Shown here piece after piece: positions 51,602-61,180 of a stretch of 64,000 bases of DNA. A program made the position numbers and the translations under genes. Origin of the DNA: an uncultured Celeribacter sp. (GTDB taxonomy: Bacteria; Pseudomonadota; Alphaproteobacteria; Rhodobacterales; Rhodobacteraceae). The notes beneath the pieces are model-generated. The model ran no database searches. It was not told the DNA's origin and saw nothing but the letters and a program-made list of their open reading frames with translations. Within the stretch, counting starts at the first letter, position 1. Each line of letters begins with the position of its first letter. The stretch is taken from contig NZ_OY781106.1 of the NCBI RefSeq assembly GCF_963676475.1, positions 1,178,001 through 1,242,000 on the forward strand. The letters run 5' to 3'.

Positions 51602-52225
51602 ATGACCCACGACATGCCCACAGATGCGAACCGTGACATGACCCGCGACATCGCCGCCCTGATCGGCTCCCGGATTTGTCACGACCTGATCAGCCCGGTG
51701 GGGGCGATCTCGAACGGTGTCGAATTGATGGCCATGTCGGGCGCGGGAACCGGCCCTGAGCTTAGCCTTATCTCCGAAAGCGTCGACAATGCCAATGCCC
51801 GGGTGAAATTCTTTCGCATCGCTTTCGGCATGGCCTCCAGCGGGCAAATGAGCTCGCGCGCCGAAATCTCCGGCATCCTGCAAGCGATCTCCACGCCGCG
51901 GCTCACCTATGTCTGGGAGCCTGCCGAAGACCTGCCGCGCGAAGAGGTCAAACTGGCCTGTCTGATGCTCATGTGCCTGGAAACCGCCCTGCCCCGTGGT
52001 GGCGAGATCAAGGTGACCTATTCCCACAGCCAATGGAAAATACGCGCCACATCTGCGCGCCTTGAGCCTTCGCCCGATCTTTGGGCGCGTCTCGGAAAGG
52101 TGACCGGCACCGCGGGGCTGAAACCCTCCGAGGTGCAATTCGTCCTCGCGCCTTTGCAAGCCGCAGCCCTCGAACGCCGGATCACCCAAAGCTCCGGCGA
52201 TGGGGTCATCTCCCTGATGGCATAA
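51602..52225 (+). CDS. chpT: ChpT histidine phosphotransferase
   Basis: The 207-residue protein has the H-box SRICHDLISPVGAISNGVEL with the phosphorylated His at residue 27, the ChpT hallmark. The rest resembles a degenerate HATPase domain. ChpT passes phosphate from CckA to CtrA and CpdR and controls cell cycle, motility and gene-transfer functions in alphaproteobacteria. A terminator follows at 52228. Confidence 0.92.
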   Translation: MTHDMPTDANRDMTRDIAALIGSRICHDLISPVGAISNGVELMAMSGAGTGPELSLISESVDNANARVKFFRIAFGMASSGQMSSRAEISGILQAISTPRLTYVWEPAEDLPREEVKLACLMLMCLETALPRGGEIKVTYSHSQWKIRATSARLEPSPDLWARLGKVTGTAGLKPSEVQFVLAPLQAAALERRITQSSGDGVISLMA

Positions 52226-52227
52226 GA

Positions 52228-52254
52228 AAAGGCGCGCCGATTGAGCGCGCCTTT
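52228..52254. terminator. bidirectional terminator between chpT and proA
   Basis: AAAGGCGCGC (52228-52237) and GCGCGCCTTT (52245-52254) form a perfect stem with a 7-nt loop. It has A/T tracts on both sides and can end both convergent transcripts. Confidence 0.8.
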
Positions 52255-52296
52255 CCTGATGTCTTGGCTGTTTTCATTGCAGCCCAAATACTCAAT

Positions 52297-53562
52297 TTAT
52301 GCCCGCACGGCCCCGTCCGAGGTCACGAGGTATTTAAAGCTCGTCAACTGTTCCGCACCCACGGGCCCACGGGCATGCATCTTGCCCGTCGCGATACCGA
52401 TCTCCGCGCCCATGCCGAATTCGCCGCCATCGGCGAATTGCGTCGAGGAATTGTGCATCAGGATCGCACTGTCGAGGCGGGAGAAAAACGCCTCCACGTT
52501 TTCCGGCGTCTCAGACAGGATGCAATCCGTGTGCGAGGAAGAATAGCGCTGGATATGCGCGATGGCCTCGTCCACATCCGCCACGACTTTCGCGGCGATG
52601 ATGCTGTCGAGATATTCGCGGCCCCAATCGTCCTCCGTGGCGGGCGTCACCTGATCGTCCAGCCCTTGCACCGCCGCATCGCCGCGCACATCGACGCCCT
52701 TCTCGACCAAAGCCGCCACCAGATCACGCCCCAGCGTGTCGGCGATATCCTTGTGAAGAAGCAAACATTCCGCAGCCCCGCAAATCCCCGTGCGCCGGGT
52801 TTTCGCGTTCAACACGACCTTCATCGCCTTTTCAGGGTCGGCAGAGGCATCGACGAAAATATGCACGATGCCCTCGAGATGGGCAAAGACCGGCACGCGG
52901 GCTTCGCGCTGCACGAGGCCCACGAGGCCCTTGCCGCCCCGCGGCACGATAACGTCGATGTAATCGGTCATGGTCAGCATTTCGCTCACCGCCGCGCGGT
53001 CACGGGTCGGCACGCGCTGGATCGCATCCTCAGGCAGACCGGCGGACTTCAACCCCTCGACCAGACAGGCATGGATCGCGCCGGAGCTATGGAAACTCTC
53101 GGAGCCGCCGCGCAGGATCACGGCATTCCCGGCCTTGAGACACAATGCGCCCGCGTCCGCCGTCACATTCGGGCGGGACTCGTAAATCACGCCAATCACC
53201 CCCAAAGGCGTGCGGACGCGCTTGATGTGAAGCCCGTTGGGCCGGTCCCACTCCGTGATCACATCGCCCACCGGGTCCTTTTGGCTTGCGATGGCCTTAA
53301 GCCCGTCGATCATGCCCTGAATGCGCGGCTCATCGAGTTTGAGCCGATCCATCATGGCATCCGTCAGGCCTTTGTTGCGGCCAAATTCAAGGTCTTTCTC
53401 GTTGGCGGCGATGATCTCCGCCCGGTTGGCCCAAAGCGCGTCTGCCGCAGCCAAAAGCGCCTGTTCCTTGGCCTCGGAGGTTGCCGTCGCCAACACCTGC
53501 GCCGCAGCTTTCGCGCGCTCACCCAGGTCTTTCATCATGTCTTTCACATCAATATCGGTCAT
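52297..53562 (-). CDS. proA: gamma-glutamyl phosphate reductase
   Basis: The 421-residue aldehyde-dehydrogenase-fold enzyme catalyses the second step of proline synthesis. Catalytic cysteine is visible in TGICGAAECLLLHKD. Family text NAVILRGGSESFHSS and VIVPRGGKGLVGLV is present. It overlaps the proB stop by four bases, so proB and proA are coupled. Confidence 0.96.
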   Translation of the reverse strand: MTDIDVKDMMKDLGERAKAAAQVLATATSEAKEQALLAAADALWANRAEIIAANEKDLEFGRNKGLTDAMMDRLKLDEPRIQGMIDGLKAIASQKDPVGDVITEWDRPNGLHIKRVRTPLGVIGVIYESRPNVTADAGALCLKAGNAVILRGGSESFHSSGAIHACLVEGLKSAGLPEDAIQRVPTRDRAAVSEMLTMTDYIDVIVPRGGKGLVGLVQREARVPVFAHLEGIVHIFVDASADPEKAMKVVLNAKTRRTGICGAAECLLLHKDIADTLGRDLVAALVEKGVDVRGDAAVQGLDDQVTPATEDDWGREYLDSIIAAKVVADVDEAIAHIQRYSSSHTDCILSETPENVEAFFSRLDSAILMHNSSTQFADGGEFGMGAEIGIATGKMHARGPVGAEQLTSFKYLVTSDGAVRA

Positions 53563-54683
53563 GTCACCAAATCGTCTCTATGGATCAAGGCGGCCCGGCC
53601 GGGATAGCCGAGGATCGCCTGTATGTCTTCGGAATGCGCGCCTTTGATGGCTTCGGCTTCGTCAGAAGTGTAGCGCGACAGCCCGAGCCCGATGCGCGCG
53701 CCCTCGGGCCCGAGCACCACGACTGGTTCGCCGCGGCCAAAATGGCCCACAACCTCCTCGACGCCGACGGGCAACAGGGATTTTCCTTTCGCAAGCGCCG
53801 CCACGGCGCCCGCGTCGATCTGCACTTCGCCCTTGGGCTTCATCGCGCCGATCCAGCGTTTGCGGGCGTGATCCGGGTCTTCGGCGGCCAGGAACCAGGT
53901 CACGCGTGCGCCCTCTTCGAGCGCCTTCAGGGGCCGGTCTTTCGAGCCCTCTGTGATCGCCATGGTACAGCCGCCGTGGATCGCGGTCTGGGCCGCCATC
54001 ACCTTGGTCTTCATGCCGCCTTTCGACACACCTGAGACGGGATCGCCCGCCATCGCCTCGATTTCGGGCGTGATCTCTTCGACCACCGGGATGTGCCGCG
54101 CGTTCGGGTCGACCGAGGGGTTCGCCGTATAAAGCCCGTCCACATCGGAGAGCAACACCAGCCGATCCGCGCCCACCGTCACCGCGATATTGGCGGCCAA
54201 TCGGTCGTTGTCGCCGTAGCGGATCTCATCGGTCGCCACCGTGTCGTTCTCATTGACGATGGGCACGACGCCCAGCGACAAGAGCGCATCCAGCGTGGCG
54301 CGCGCATTGAGGTAGCGACGGCGATCCGCGCTGTCTTCCAGCGTCAAAAGCACCTGAGAGGTGGTGATGCCACGCGGCTCCAGCGCCTCCTGATAGGCCC
54401 GCGCGAGGCGGATTTGCCCGACGGAGGCGCAGGCCTGCGAGTGCTCCAGCGGCAATTCCCCGGACGGCAGCCCCAAAATACCACGGCCCAGGGCGATGGA
54501 GCCGGAAGAGACCAAAATCACCTGCGCGCCGCGCGCCGTGAGCATGGCGACATCTTCCGCCAGCCCATCGAGCCACCGGGCACGCAGCTCACCACGCTCG
54601 ACCAAAAGCGCCGAGCCGATCTTGATCACGATCCGTTTCGCGCCCGCAAGAGACGCCAAATTGGAAGCCGTCAGGGTTGCCAA
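53559..54683 (-). CDS. proB: glutamate 5-kinase
   Basis: The 374-residue enzyme has an N-terminal amino-acid-kinase domain (KRIVIKIGSALLVERG; VSSGSIALGRGIL; FENDT-type VNENDTVATDEIRYG) and a C-terminal PUA domain from about residue 275. It makes glutamyl-5-phosphate, the first step of proline synthesis, and is feedback-inhibited by proline in relatives. It overlaps obgE by 13 bp. Confidence 0.96.
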   Translation of the reverse strand: MATLTASNLASLAGAKRIVIKIGSALLVERGELRARWLDGLAEDVAMLTARGAQVILVSSGSIALGRGILGLPSGELPLEHSQACASVGQIRLARAYQEALEPRGITTSQVLLTLEDSADRRRYLNARATLDALLSLGVVPIVNENDTVATDEIRYGDNDRLAANIAVTVGADRLVLLSDVDGLYTANPSVDPNARHIPVVEEITPEIEAMAGDPVSGVSKGGMKTKVMAAQTAIHGGCTMAITEGSKDRPLKALEEGARVTWFLAAEDPDHARKRWIGAMKPKGEVQIDAGAVAALAKGKSLLPVGVEEVVGHFGRGEPVVVLGPEGARIGLGLSRYTSDEAEAIKGAHSEDIQAILGYPGRAALIHRDDLVT

Positions 54684-55720
54684 GGCGTGTCTTCCTCGTC
54701 ATCACCCTCTTCGGCCTGTTTGATCCGAAGACGGTCCATGGAAATCTCGGCTTTCAAAGCGCGCAGCACCGTGTCGACGCCCTCTTTCGAGACGCCCGAC
54801 ATGGTGTAAACCCGCCCGCCAGCGGCCTCTTGAAGCGCCGCAAGTTTCTCTTCGACCTCCTCTTCAAGAAGGCTGTCGATCTTGTTGAGCACCGTGATCC
54901 GGGGTTTGTCACCCAGAATATGCGAGTAATTGTTGATCTCCGTGATGATGGTCTCGTAATCCGCCACCACATCCTCCGCCGTGCCGTCGATCAGGTGCAA
55001 GAGCACCGCACAGCGTTCGACGTGGCCGAGGAAAAGATCGCCCAGACCACGGCCTTCGGAGGCGCCTTCGATCAGACCGGGGATGTCGGCCACGACGAAT
55101 TCCGCGTTGTCGATACCGACCACGCCCAAGTTCGGGTGCAGCGTGGTAAACGGATAATCCGCGATTTTAGGCCGCGCGTTCGAAGTCACCGACAAAAACG
55201 TCGATTTACCCGCATTCGGCAGGCCCAAAAGCCCCGCATCCGCGATCAGTTTAAGCCGCAGCCAGATGGTGCGGTCGATGCCCGGTTGACCAGGGTTCGC
55301 CTTGCCGGGCGCCTGGTTGGTCGAGGTTTTGAACCGCAGGTTGCCCCAGCCGCCATTGCCGCCCTTGGCCAGAACAAAGGTCTCGCCCACCTCGGTCAGA
55401 TCGGCGATCACGGTTTCTTCGTCCTCGTCCAACACCTCGGTCCCCGCCGGCACGCGCAGCACAATATCCTTGCCGTCCTTGCCGGTGCGGTTGTTGCCCA
55501 TGCCGCCCTGGCCGTTTTGGGCAAAGAAATGCTGTTGGTAGCGAAAATCAATGAGCGTGTTGAGACCATCGACCGCCTCGATGATCACAGAACCACCACG
55601 CCCGCCATCGCCGCCATTCGGGCCACCATATTCGATAAATTTCTCGCGCCGGAAGGACACGCAACCGTTGCCGCCGGAGCCGGAGCGGATGTAGACCTTG
55701 GCGAGATCGAGGAATTTCAT
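54671..55720 (-). CDS. obgE: Obg-family GTPase
   Basis: The 349-residue protein has a glycine-rich Obg fold (GGNGCVSFRREKFIEYGGPN; GGRGGSVII) and a GTPase domain with GLPNAGKST (G1), DIPGLIEGASEGRGLG (G3) and NKIDSL (G4). ObgE takes part in 50S assembly and cell-cycle control. It sits in the conserved rplU-rpmA-...-obgE-proB-proA order. Confidence 0.97.
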   Translation of the reverse strand: MKFLDLAKVYIRSGSGGNGCVSFRREKFIEYGGPNGGDGGRGGSVIIEAVDGLNTLIDFRYQQHFFAQNGQGGMGNNRTGKDGKDIVLRVPAGTEVLDEDEETVIADLTEVGETFVLAKGGNGGWGNLRFKTSTNQAPGKANPGQPGIDRTIWLRLKLIADAGLLGLPNAGKSTFLSVTSNARPKIADYPFTTLHPNLGVVGIDNAEFVVADIPGLIEGASEGRGLGDLFLGHVERCAVLLHLIDGTAEDVVADYETIITEINNYSHILGDKPRITVLNKIDSLLEEEVEEKLAALQEAAGGRVYTMSGVSKEGVDTVLRALKAEISMDRLRIKQAEEGDDEEDTPWQP

Positions 55721-55798
55721 TGTCTTATCCTTTGCTGCCCCTGCGACCGGATGTCGATGAGGGCTTTCGGGCAGATGTAACTTGCCCTCACGTTAAAC

Positions 55799-56308
55799 TC
55801 AATTGCCGTTTCGCGTCTCAAAAGCCTCGCGGGTCAGGATCATGTCGATCCGGTCGACCTCTTGGCCTTGGGCAAGACTAAAACTGCGCGACTGCCCTGT
55901 CTCGACAAAGCCCATTTTGCGCAGCACATGGGAGGAGCGGGCGTTCTCGGTGAAATAGCCGGCCTCGATCTGGTCGTGCCCTTCCGCGAACCAGGCGGTG
56001 AGCACCGCCCGTGCCGCCTCCGTCATCAGCCCCTGCCCCCAATAGGCGCGCCCCAGCCAATAGCCGAACTCGCCTTCGCAGCCGATGGTGCCTATGATCC
56101 GACCCTGAAACTCAAGGCCATAGACAAAGGCAATCGCCGCCACCCTACGGGTGAACCAGTTCGCATCGTGAACAGAATACGGATAAGGCACAGGAGTCAG
56201 CCATTTGCTGACCTCGAAATCGTTCAGCGCGCGCACGATATCGGGCGCGTCCTCAGGTCGAAGGGCACGGAGCGTCAGGCGGTTTGTGGTGAGGGGTTTC
56301 TTGGTCAT
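55799..56308 (-). CDS. GNAT acetyltransferase (RimJ/RimL-like)
   Basis: The 169-residue protein starts LTTNRLTLRALRPEDAPDIV and has GEFGYWLGRAYWGQGLMTEA (acetyl-CoA-binding loop region) and SSHVLRKMGFVETG. This is the RimJ/RimL-type GNAT pattern. It is one of two neighbouring GNATs between rpmA and obgE, an arrangement usual in alphaproteobacteria. The substrate is not known; ribosomal-protein acetylation is a guess from context. Confidence 0.85.
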   Translation of the reverse strand: MTKKPLTTNRLTLRALRPEDAPDIVRALNDFEVSKWLTPVPYPYSVHDANWFTRRVAAIAFVYGLEFQGRIIGTIGCEGEFGYWLGRAYWGQGLMTEAARAVLTAWFAEGHDQIEAGYFTENARSSHVLRKMGFVETGQSRSFSLAQGQEVDRIDMILTREAFETRNGN

Positions 56309-56347
56309 CGGGGTCTTCCAGTATGGTGACCCCGATCTCCGAGGTCC

Positions 56348-56929
56348 TTAGAGTTTGCGCAGGTAGGTCCAGGTTGGGACCTGCCCACCGCGAGCGACGG
56401 AATAGGTCTCTGCATCGCCGATATAGTCAAAACCTGCGGCGGTCACGACACGGGCCGAGGCCTGATTGTCCTGAAAAATCTCGGCAAACAGCGTCTTGGC
56501 CCGCAATGGGTTGGCCTCGACCAGCGCCTTCAACGCGGTGCGGGCCAAACCGGTGCCCCAAAAGCTTGGCGCCACCCAAAATGCGACTTCGCATTGATCG
56601 CGGTCGAGCGGTTTGAGAGAAATCACGCCAATCACCTCGGAGAGACCATGTGCGGAACCATCGAGAATCCAGACTTTTTCACGGGTCTCGGGTTTCAACG
56701 CACGGGCCACGAAGGCTTCGGTCGCGCCCGGTGGCATCGGATGCGGAAGGGACCGCGAATTGCGCGCCACGCGGATGTCGCTGGCGTACATGTTCAACAG
56801 ACCTGCATCCGAAAGACGCGGCGGGCGCATGACAAAGCGATCGGTTTCGATCACTGGCTGCGCGACGACGCCCTCCACAGTGCCCAAAACAGCCTGTGCG
56901 GCTCTGTCTTTCACGGTCTCCATTTTCAT
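56348..56929 (-). CDS. GNAT acetyltransferase, second copy
   Basis: The 193-residue protein contains ETDRFVMRPPRLSDAGLLNM, CEVAFWVAPSFWGTGLARTA and ASARVVTAAGFDYIGDAE, again RimJ/RimL-like. It may derive from the adjacent GNAT by duplication, though they are clearly different in sequence. It precedes the 55799 gene by 39 bp in the same direction. Confidence 0.85.
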   Translation of the reverse strand: MKMETVKDRAAQAVLGTVEGVVAQPVIETDRFVMRPPRLSDAGLLNMYASDIRVARNSRSLPHPMPPGATEAFVARALKPETREKVWILDGSAHGLSEVIGVISLKPLDRDQCEVAFWVAPSFWGTGLARTALKALVEANPLRAKTLFAEIFQDNQASARVVTAAGFDYIGDAETYSVARGGQVPTWTYLRKL

Positions 56930-57148
56930 CTCTCTTCCTCCAAAAGAGTTTCCGCGTCCTCTTCCTCCCTGAAGAGAGGTTGCCCTGCCCGTCGGTTCCG
57001 AGACGTCGGATATGAAGACACAGCCTAGCGTCCCTATACGACAGTTCCGTTAACTTCGGCTGAACAAACCCATGCGCGAAAGCTGATTTGGCCTGAAAGT
57101 TTAAAATTTTTCAAGGCCTTCTGATTTTAAAATAAGTCAGAAAACGCA

Positions 57149-57178
57149 AAAGAAAAGGGACCGGCTTTCGCCGATCCC
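57149..57178 (-). terminator. terminator after rpmA
   Basis: On the minus strand GGGATCGGC-GAAA-GCCGGTCCC (57178-57157) is followed by TTTTCTTTT. It separates the rplU-rpmA unit from the two GNAT genes. The rest of 56930-57215 is AT-rich and holds no gene. Confidence 0.85.
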
Positions 57179-57215
57179 CTGATTGTGATGTCCGTTGACT
57201 GGACGGTGGGTCGGC

Positions 57216-57485
57216 TTACTCAGCGGCCTCCGCCACCGGAAGCACGTCCACGAAAGTGCGTTTTTTGAGACCTTTGCGGAAGGTCACAACGCCATCGGTG
57301 GTTGCGAAGATCGTGTGATCTTTGCCAAGACCAACGCCCTCACCCGGCCAGAACTTCGTGCCGCGCTGGCGGACGATGATGTTGCCGGAAATGGCGGACT
57401 GGCCACCGTAGAGTTTGACGCCGAGGCGACGACCTGCGGAGTCGCGACCGTTACGGGATGAGCCGCCTGCTTTTTTATGTGCCAT
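57216..57485 (-). CDS. rpmA: ribosomal protein L27
   Basis: The 89-residue protein begins MAHKKAGGSSRNGRDSAGRR with the classic L27 N-terminus that reaches the peptidyl-transferase centre, then GVKLYGGQSAISGNIIVRQR and TIFATTDGVVTFRKG. It is co-transcribed with rplU, 22 bp upstream. Confidence 0.98.
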   Translation of the reverse strand: MAHKKAGGSSRNGRDSAGRRLGVKLYGGQSAISGNIIVRQRGTKFWPGEGVGLGKDHTIFATTDGVVTFRKGLKKRTFVDVLPVAEAAE

Positions 57486-57507
57486 GGTGTTCTCTCCTTA
57501 ACGTAAC

Positions 57508-58086
57508 TTACTGAGCCAGATCTTTGGCTTGTGCGACCCACTCGGGCTTCACTTTGACGGCATCGAAAGTGTCGACGTCGACAGCGGCGAGCTGAGCGTA
57601 GGTGGTGATGCCTGCTTCGGCCAATTTCTTGGCGGCGGCCGGACCCACACCGGTGATGGCGGTCAGATCGTCTGCACCCACAGCGCCCGGAGCCTCAGCT
57701 TTCTTCGGAGCAGCGGCAGCAGCCGGAGCTGCGGAAACGGAGCCCGCGCCGATGGCAGCTTTGACACCGGATTTGTCCGCACCGGATTCGAGAATGTCGG
57801 TGATGCGGAGCAGCGTGAGCTGCTGACGGTGACCTTTTTTGCGCTGCGAAGAGTGCTTACGACGACGCTTCACATAGTGGATGAGTTTCTCACCCTTGAT
57901 CTGGTCGATGACTTCGGCTTGCACGCCGGCGCCTTCCACGAGGGGGGCACCGATGGTGGAGCCAACCATCAGAATCTCGTTGAACTGGATTTTTTCACCA
58001 GCATCAGCGGCAAGTTTTTCCACGCGAAGAACGTCGCCGCTCTGCACTTTGTATTGCTTACCGCCAGTTTTCAAAACCGCAAACAT
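57508..58086 (-). CDS. rplU: ribosomal protein L21 with C-terminal HhH extension
   Basis: Residues 1-103 are L21 (MFAVLKTGGKQYKVQSGDVL; KVIHYVKRRRKHSSQRKKGH-like region). The protein continues to 192 residues with an Ala/Pro-rich linker and a helix-hairpin-helix-like domain (DDLTAITGVGPAAAKKLAEA, then GITTYAQLAAVD). Such extensions occur in Rhodobacterales L21. The extra domain may bind RNA or DNA, but its role is unknown. Upstream 58087-58384 is leader and intergenic DNA without a gene. Confidence 0.96.
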   Translation of the reverse strand: MFAVLKTGGKQYKVQSGDVLRVEKLAADAGEKIQFNEILMVGSTIGAPLVEGAGVQAEVIDQIKGEKLIHYVKRRRKHSSQRKKGHRQQLTLLRITDILESGADKSGVKAAIGAGSVSAAPAAAAAPKKAEAPGAVGADDLTAITGVGPAAAKKLAEAGITTYAQLAAVDVDTFDAVKVKPEWVAQAKDLAQ

Positions 58087-58384
58087 GCAGTCTTCCTTTC
58101 GATATACCCGCGTTCTGTGGCCCCGAGGTCAACTCGGCGTTTGGTGCCTCAAACAGCGCGCCCCTTTGGGGACGAGATTGTCATATGAGGATATGCTTTT
58201 GAGCCGGTTCACCCACCGTTTCAGGAAAACCGAACCGGCAAAAACACATCACCCGGTCGCACCAAGGGTCCGCCGGGTGGCGCGTATATCGAGAATCGGG
58301 ACTTAAAAGTCAAGCATATATTGGCCGAAAGGCCCTCGCGAAGCAGCGGTATCCCGGCCTCATCGGGCTTGCGGGCTGTGAGTC

Positions 58385-59278
58385 TTAGAGCTGTTCGCCG
58401 TCGAACTCCTGCATCAACTTTGCAGTGCCCGCGCCCAGACCGCGCGACACATGTTCATAAACCGCATCGAAGGACGAGAACAGCGCATGATTGAGCTTTT
58501 GTCCGGCCTCCGTGCGTCCGAAATCAATATAGGCCTCGAACTCTTCGTCCGAAAGCGTTTCATAGGCCATGGTGGAAAACCCGTAGACCCATTCCGACAC
58601 ATCCGCACGCACTTCGGGCTCTGAGGCCCAAATCGCGTTCAATATCTCACTGTCGCCCATGCCAGACTCGCTTTCAAACCCGGCGCTCCAGAGGCCTTGA
58701 TAATAGGCGATATCGCTGTTCATCGCACCAACGACATTCATCTCGACCAGATCGTTGACCTGCACATAGTCCTCGATCAACTGCGCGCGCTCCGCCTCCG
58801 GGTCGAGCGCCGACCAAGCGTCATTCGCCACCTCTTGCGTCGCCTCATCGGACATGGCCTTACGGGTCTCAAGCTCGAGACGCGCAATCTTTTGGCCCAG
58901 ATCGGTTTCATAGAAAGAGATCATCGGCGTCAAATCGGCATCGCCGAGCGCCTCCCCCATCTCCTCATGGAAGGCCTGCGCCATCACTTTTTCGTCGTAA
59001 AGACGGTTCAGCATCTTGTCCCACATGGGTTTCGGCACGCCATAGCCTGCCTCGACGAAATCCTCGGACATCTCTGTGCCCTCGTCACAGAGTACATCGA
59101 CGACATCCTCAAACAACATCGCCTGCATCAGGGTCTTGAGCTGCGCTTCGTCAGGAGCGGCCTGCGCGCCCATGCCGCAAAGACAAAGCGCCGCCGACAC
59201 GAGCGCGTATTTTGCGCTCTCGACACCGGACAGGCATGACAGGCCGGAAAACATTTCAGGAGAGGCTATGGCAGTCAT
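58385..59278 (-). CDS. DUF2059 secreted protein
   Basis: The 297-residue protein has an N-terminal export signal (YALVSAALCLCGMGAQAA, cleavage near AQA) and helical repeats with ISFYETDLGQKIARLELETR and EEFEAYIDFGRTEAGQKLNH, the DUF2059 signature seen twice. It is likely periplasmic; the function is unknown. I chose ATG 59278 because the longer frame lacks family resemblance. It is the last core gene before tRNA-Ser and the second element. Confidence 0.8.
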   Translation of the reverse strand: MTAIASPEMFSGLSCLSGVESAKYALVSAALCLCGMGAQAAPDEAQLKTLMQAMLFEDVVDVLCDEGTEMSEDFVEAGYGVPKPMWDKMLNRLYDEKVMAQAFHEEMGEALGDADLTPMISFYETDLGQKIARLELETRKAMSDEATQEVANDAWSALDPEAERAQLIEDYVQVNDLVEMNVVGAMNSDIAYYQGLWSAGFESESGMGDSEILNAIWASEPEVRADVSEWVYGFSTMAYETLSDEEFEAYIDFGRTEAGQKLNHALFSSFDAVYEHVSRGLGAGTAKLMQEFDGEQL

Positions 59279-59473
59279 TTCGGTCCTTTCCGATCGCAAT
59301 GTTACAGATACAGCTAAACAAAGAGTGAAGCACAGAACAAGACAGCACACGCATTTGTGCCCGACCGGCATGATTTTGCGAGCCGTTGAGCGTAAATATG
59401 CTGAAAAGAATGTCACGAAAGGGGTTGCGCCGCCCCGAATGCAAGGATAAATGACCCGCCACCAGACCCCCGC

Positions 59474-59563
59474 GGAGAGGTGCCGGAGTGGTCGAACGGG
59501 GCGGTCTCGAAAACCGTTGTCCCTTTACGGGGACCCAGGGTTCGAATCCCTGTCTCTCCGCCA
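59474..59563 (+). tRNA. tRNA-Ser (anticodon CGA)
   Basis: The 90-nt class II tRNA begins GGAGAGGTGCCGGAGTGGTC, has anticodon loop CTCGAAA with anticodon CGA, a long variable arm (TTGTCCCTTTACGGGGAC), T-loop GGTTCGAATCC and an encoded CCA. The 3' half serves as the attachment site of ICE2: the element begins immediately behind it. Confidence 0.95.
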
Positions 59564-61180
59564 CTTCGGAACAAAACCGGGAACGCCGGTTGCCGCCGAT
59601 TTCCCACCTTTGGTTGCCACCAGCGTCCGTAGCAGGGTGTTTTTGTTCCCTTTGATGTAGATCGCCTCGTCGGCAACCTCGACACGCTGAGCAAAAGCCC
59701 GGACGTGCTCCCGCCGATAGCCGCCCTTTCCGAGCCGTAATCTGCGGCGCGCTTCAATCGTCAGTTCGCGCACGGCGTCGCCTGTCAGGCGCTGGTGGGT
59801 GGAACTGGCCAGCATGGCTTCGATGCGGGTGGCGTCGGTTCGTGCCTGATCGCGTAGCGCCGTCAGGCCCGCGATACGTTCGCCCAGGGCGGATTCGGTC
59901 GGATCAAGCGAACCGGACTCGATGGCATCGTAAAGCCGCTTGAGGCGCATGTCGGCTTCGGCGGCGCGCTGGTTCAGCTCGGTGATGTGCTGGCTGCGGC
60001 GCTCGACGCCTTCCTGTCGGCGGTCCAGCAACGATGCCAACACTTCCTCAATCCGCTCCGGGTCCAGCAGGCGTTGCTCGATGTGGTTCACGACCATTTT
60101 GTCGAGCTTGTCCATAGGGATCGCGCGGCCCTTGCAGCCGGTAGCGCCCTGCCGCGCCCGGATCGAACAGGCGTAATAGCGGTAGCGGCCGCTCTTACCG
60201 GTGCGCAGGGTCATCGCGCCGCCGCAGTTGCCGCAATAGCAGATGCCGGTCAGCAGATTCGGGCCGCTGACCACGCGCGGCGGCGTGACCTTGGGATTGT
60301 TGGCCTTCAAGCGGGCTTGCACGGCGTCAAATGTCTCGCGGTCGATCAGCGGCGGCACCGGGACGGTCACAACCTCCTTCTCCGGCTTCACCTCGCCCTT
60401 CTTGGAGCGTTTGTTGAACTGATGCTCGCCGATATAGGTCCGCCGGGTCAGCACGCGGTGAAGCTGGCCAATGCCCCAGCGACCGCCATTGCGGGTGTAG
60501 ATACGATTGCCGTTCAGGTGATTGACGATGGCCTTGACGCCCATCGGGCCGGACATGCCATCACCCTCCAAAGCGAGGCGGTAGATCATCCGCACCGTGT
60601 CAGCGTGCAGCGGGTCGATCTCCAGCTTCTTCTTCATCTTCGCGCCACGTTGTTCGGCATCGACAACGCGATAGCCGATGGGTGGAAGCGAGCCGTTCCA
60701 GAAGCCCTGCCGCGCATTCTCCTTCAAGGCGCGCAGGACGTGCTTGGCATTTTCCTTGGACTGGTATTCATCGAACAGCGCCATGATCTGCCGCATCATG
60801 ACGTGCATAGGGTCATCACCCATCTCCTGCGTGATGGAGACCAGCTTGACGCCGTTCTTCGCCAGCTTGCGTACGTAAAACTCCAGCTCGAAGTGATCGC
60901 GGAAGAACCGGCTGAACGAATGGACCACGACGACATCGAAAGCGGCGGGTTTCGATGTGCCCGCCTCGATCATGCGCTGGAACTCGGGGCGTTTATCATT
61001 GGTGGCTGACGCGCCCGGTTCCACGAAGGTCTCGACAAGCTGATAGCCGCGCGAGGCGCAATATGCCTCGCCCTGCCGTTTCTGGTCAGGGATCGACACG
61101 TCATGTTCGGCCTGCCGGGCGGTCGAAACGCGGAGGTAAAGGGCGGCGCGCAGGGCAACATTTGGGGTTTGGCTATTCAT
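59525..61180 (-). CDS. large serine recombinase (integrase of ICE2)
   Basis: The 551-residue recombinase has the resolvase catalytic domain ALYLRVSTARQAEHDVSIPD with the nucleophile Ser19, followed by SRFFRDHFELEFYVRKLAKN. Next come a recombinase domain (RRTYIGEHQFNKRSKKGEVK), a zinc ribbon (GICYCGNCGGAMTLRTGKSG) and a coiled coil. The last residues (RRDRDSNPGSP) and the stop codon are encoded by the antisense strand of tRNA-Ser, so the gene end depends on the integrated junction. ATG 61180 overlaps the TGA of the upstream gene by one base; a GTG one codon earlier is possible. Confidence 0.93.
   Translation of the reverse strand: MNSQTPNVALRAALYLRVSTARQAEHDVSIPDQKRQGEAYCASRGYQLVETFVEPGASATNDKRPEFQRMIEAGTSKPAAFDVVVVHSFSRFFRDHFELEFYVRKLAKNGVKLVSITQEMGDDPMHVMMRQIMALFDEYQSKENAKHVLRALKENARQGFWNGSLPPIGYRVVDAEQRGAKMKKKLEIDPLHADTVRMIYRLALEGDGMSGPMGVKAIVNHLNGNRIYTRNGGRWGIGQLHRVLTRRTYIGEHQFNKRSKKGEVKPEKEVVTVPVPPLIDRETFDAVQARLKANNPKVTPPRVVSGPNLLTGICYCGNCGGAMTLRTGKSGRYRYYACSIRARQGATGCKGRAIPMDKLDKMVVNHIEQRLLDPERIEEVLASLLDRRQEGVERRSQHITELNQRAAEADMRLKRLYDAIESGSLDPTESALGERIAGLTALRDQARTDATRIEAMLASSTHQRLTGDAVRELTIEARRRLRLGKGGYRREHVRAFAQRVEVADEAIYIKGNKNTLLRTLVATKGGKSAATGVPGFVPKWRRDRDSNPGSP

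Noticed and set aside
52081..53607. 508-codon plus-strand frame opposite proA
   Set aside because: Overlaps chpT and proA; no motifs.
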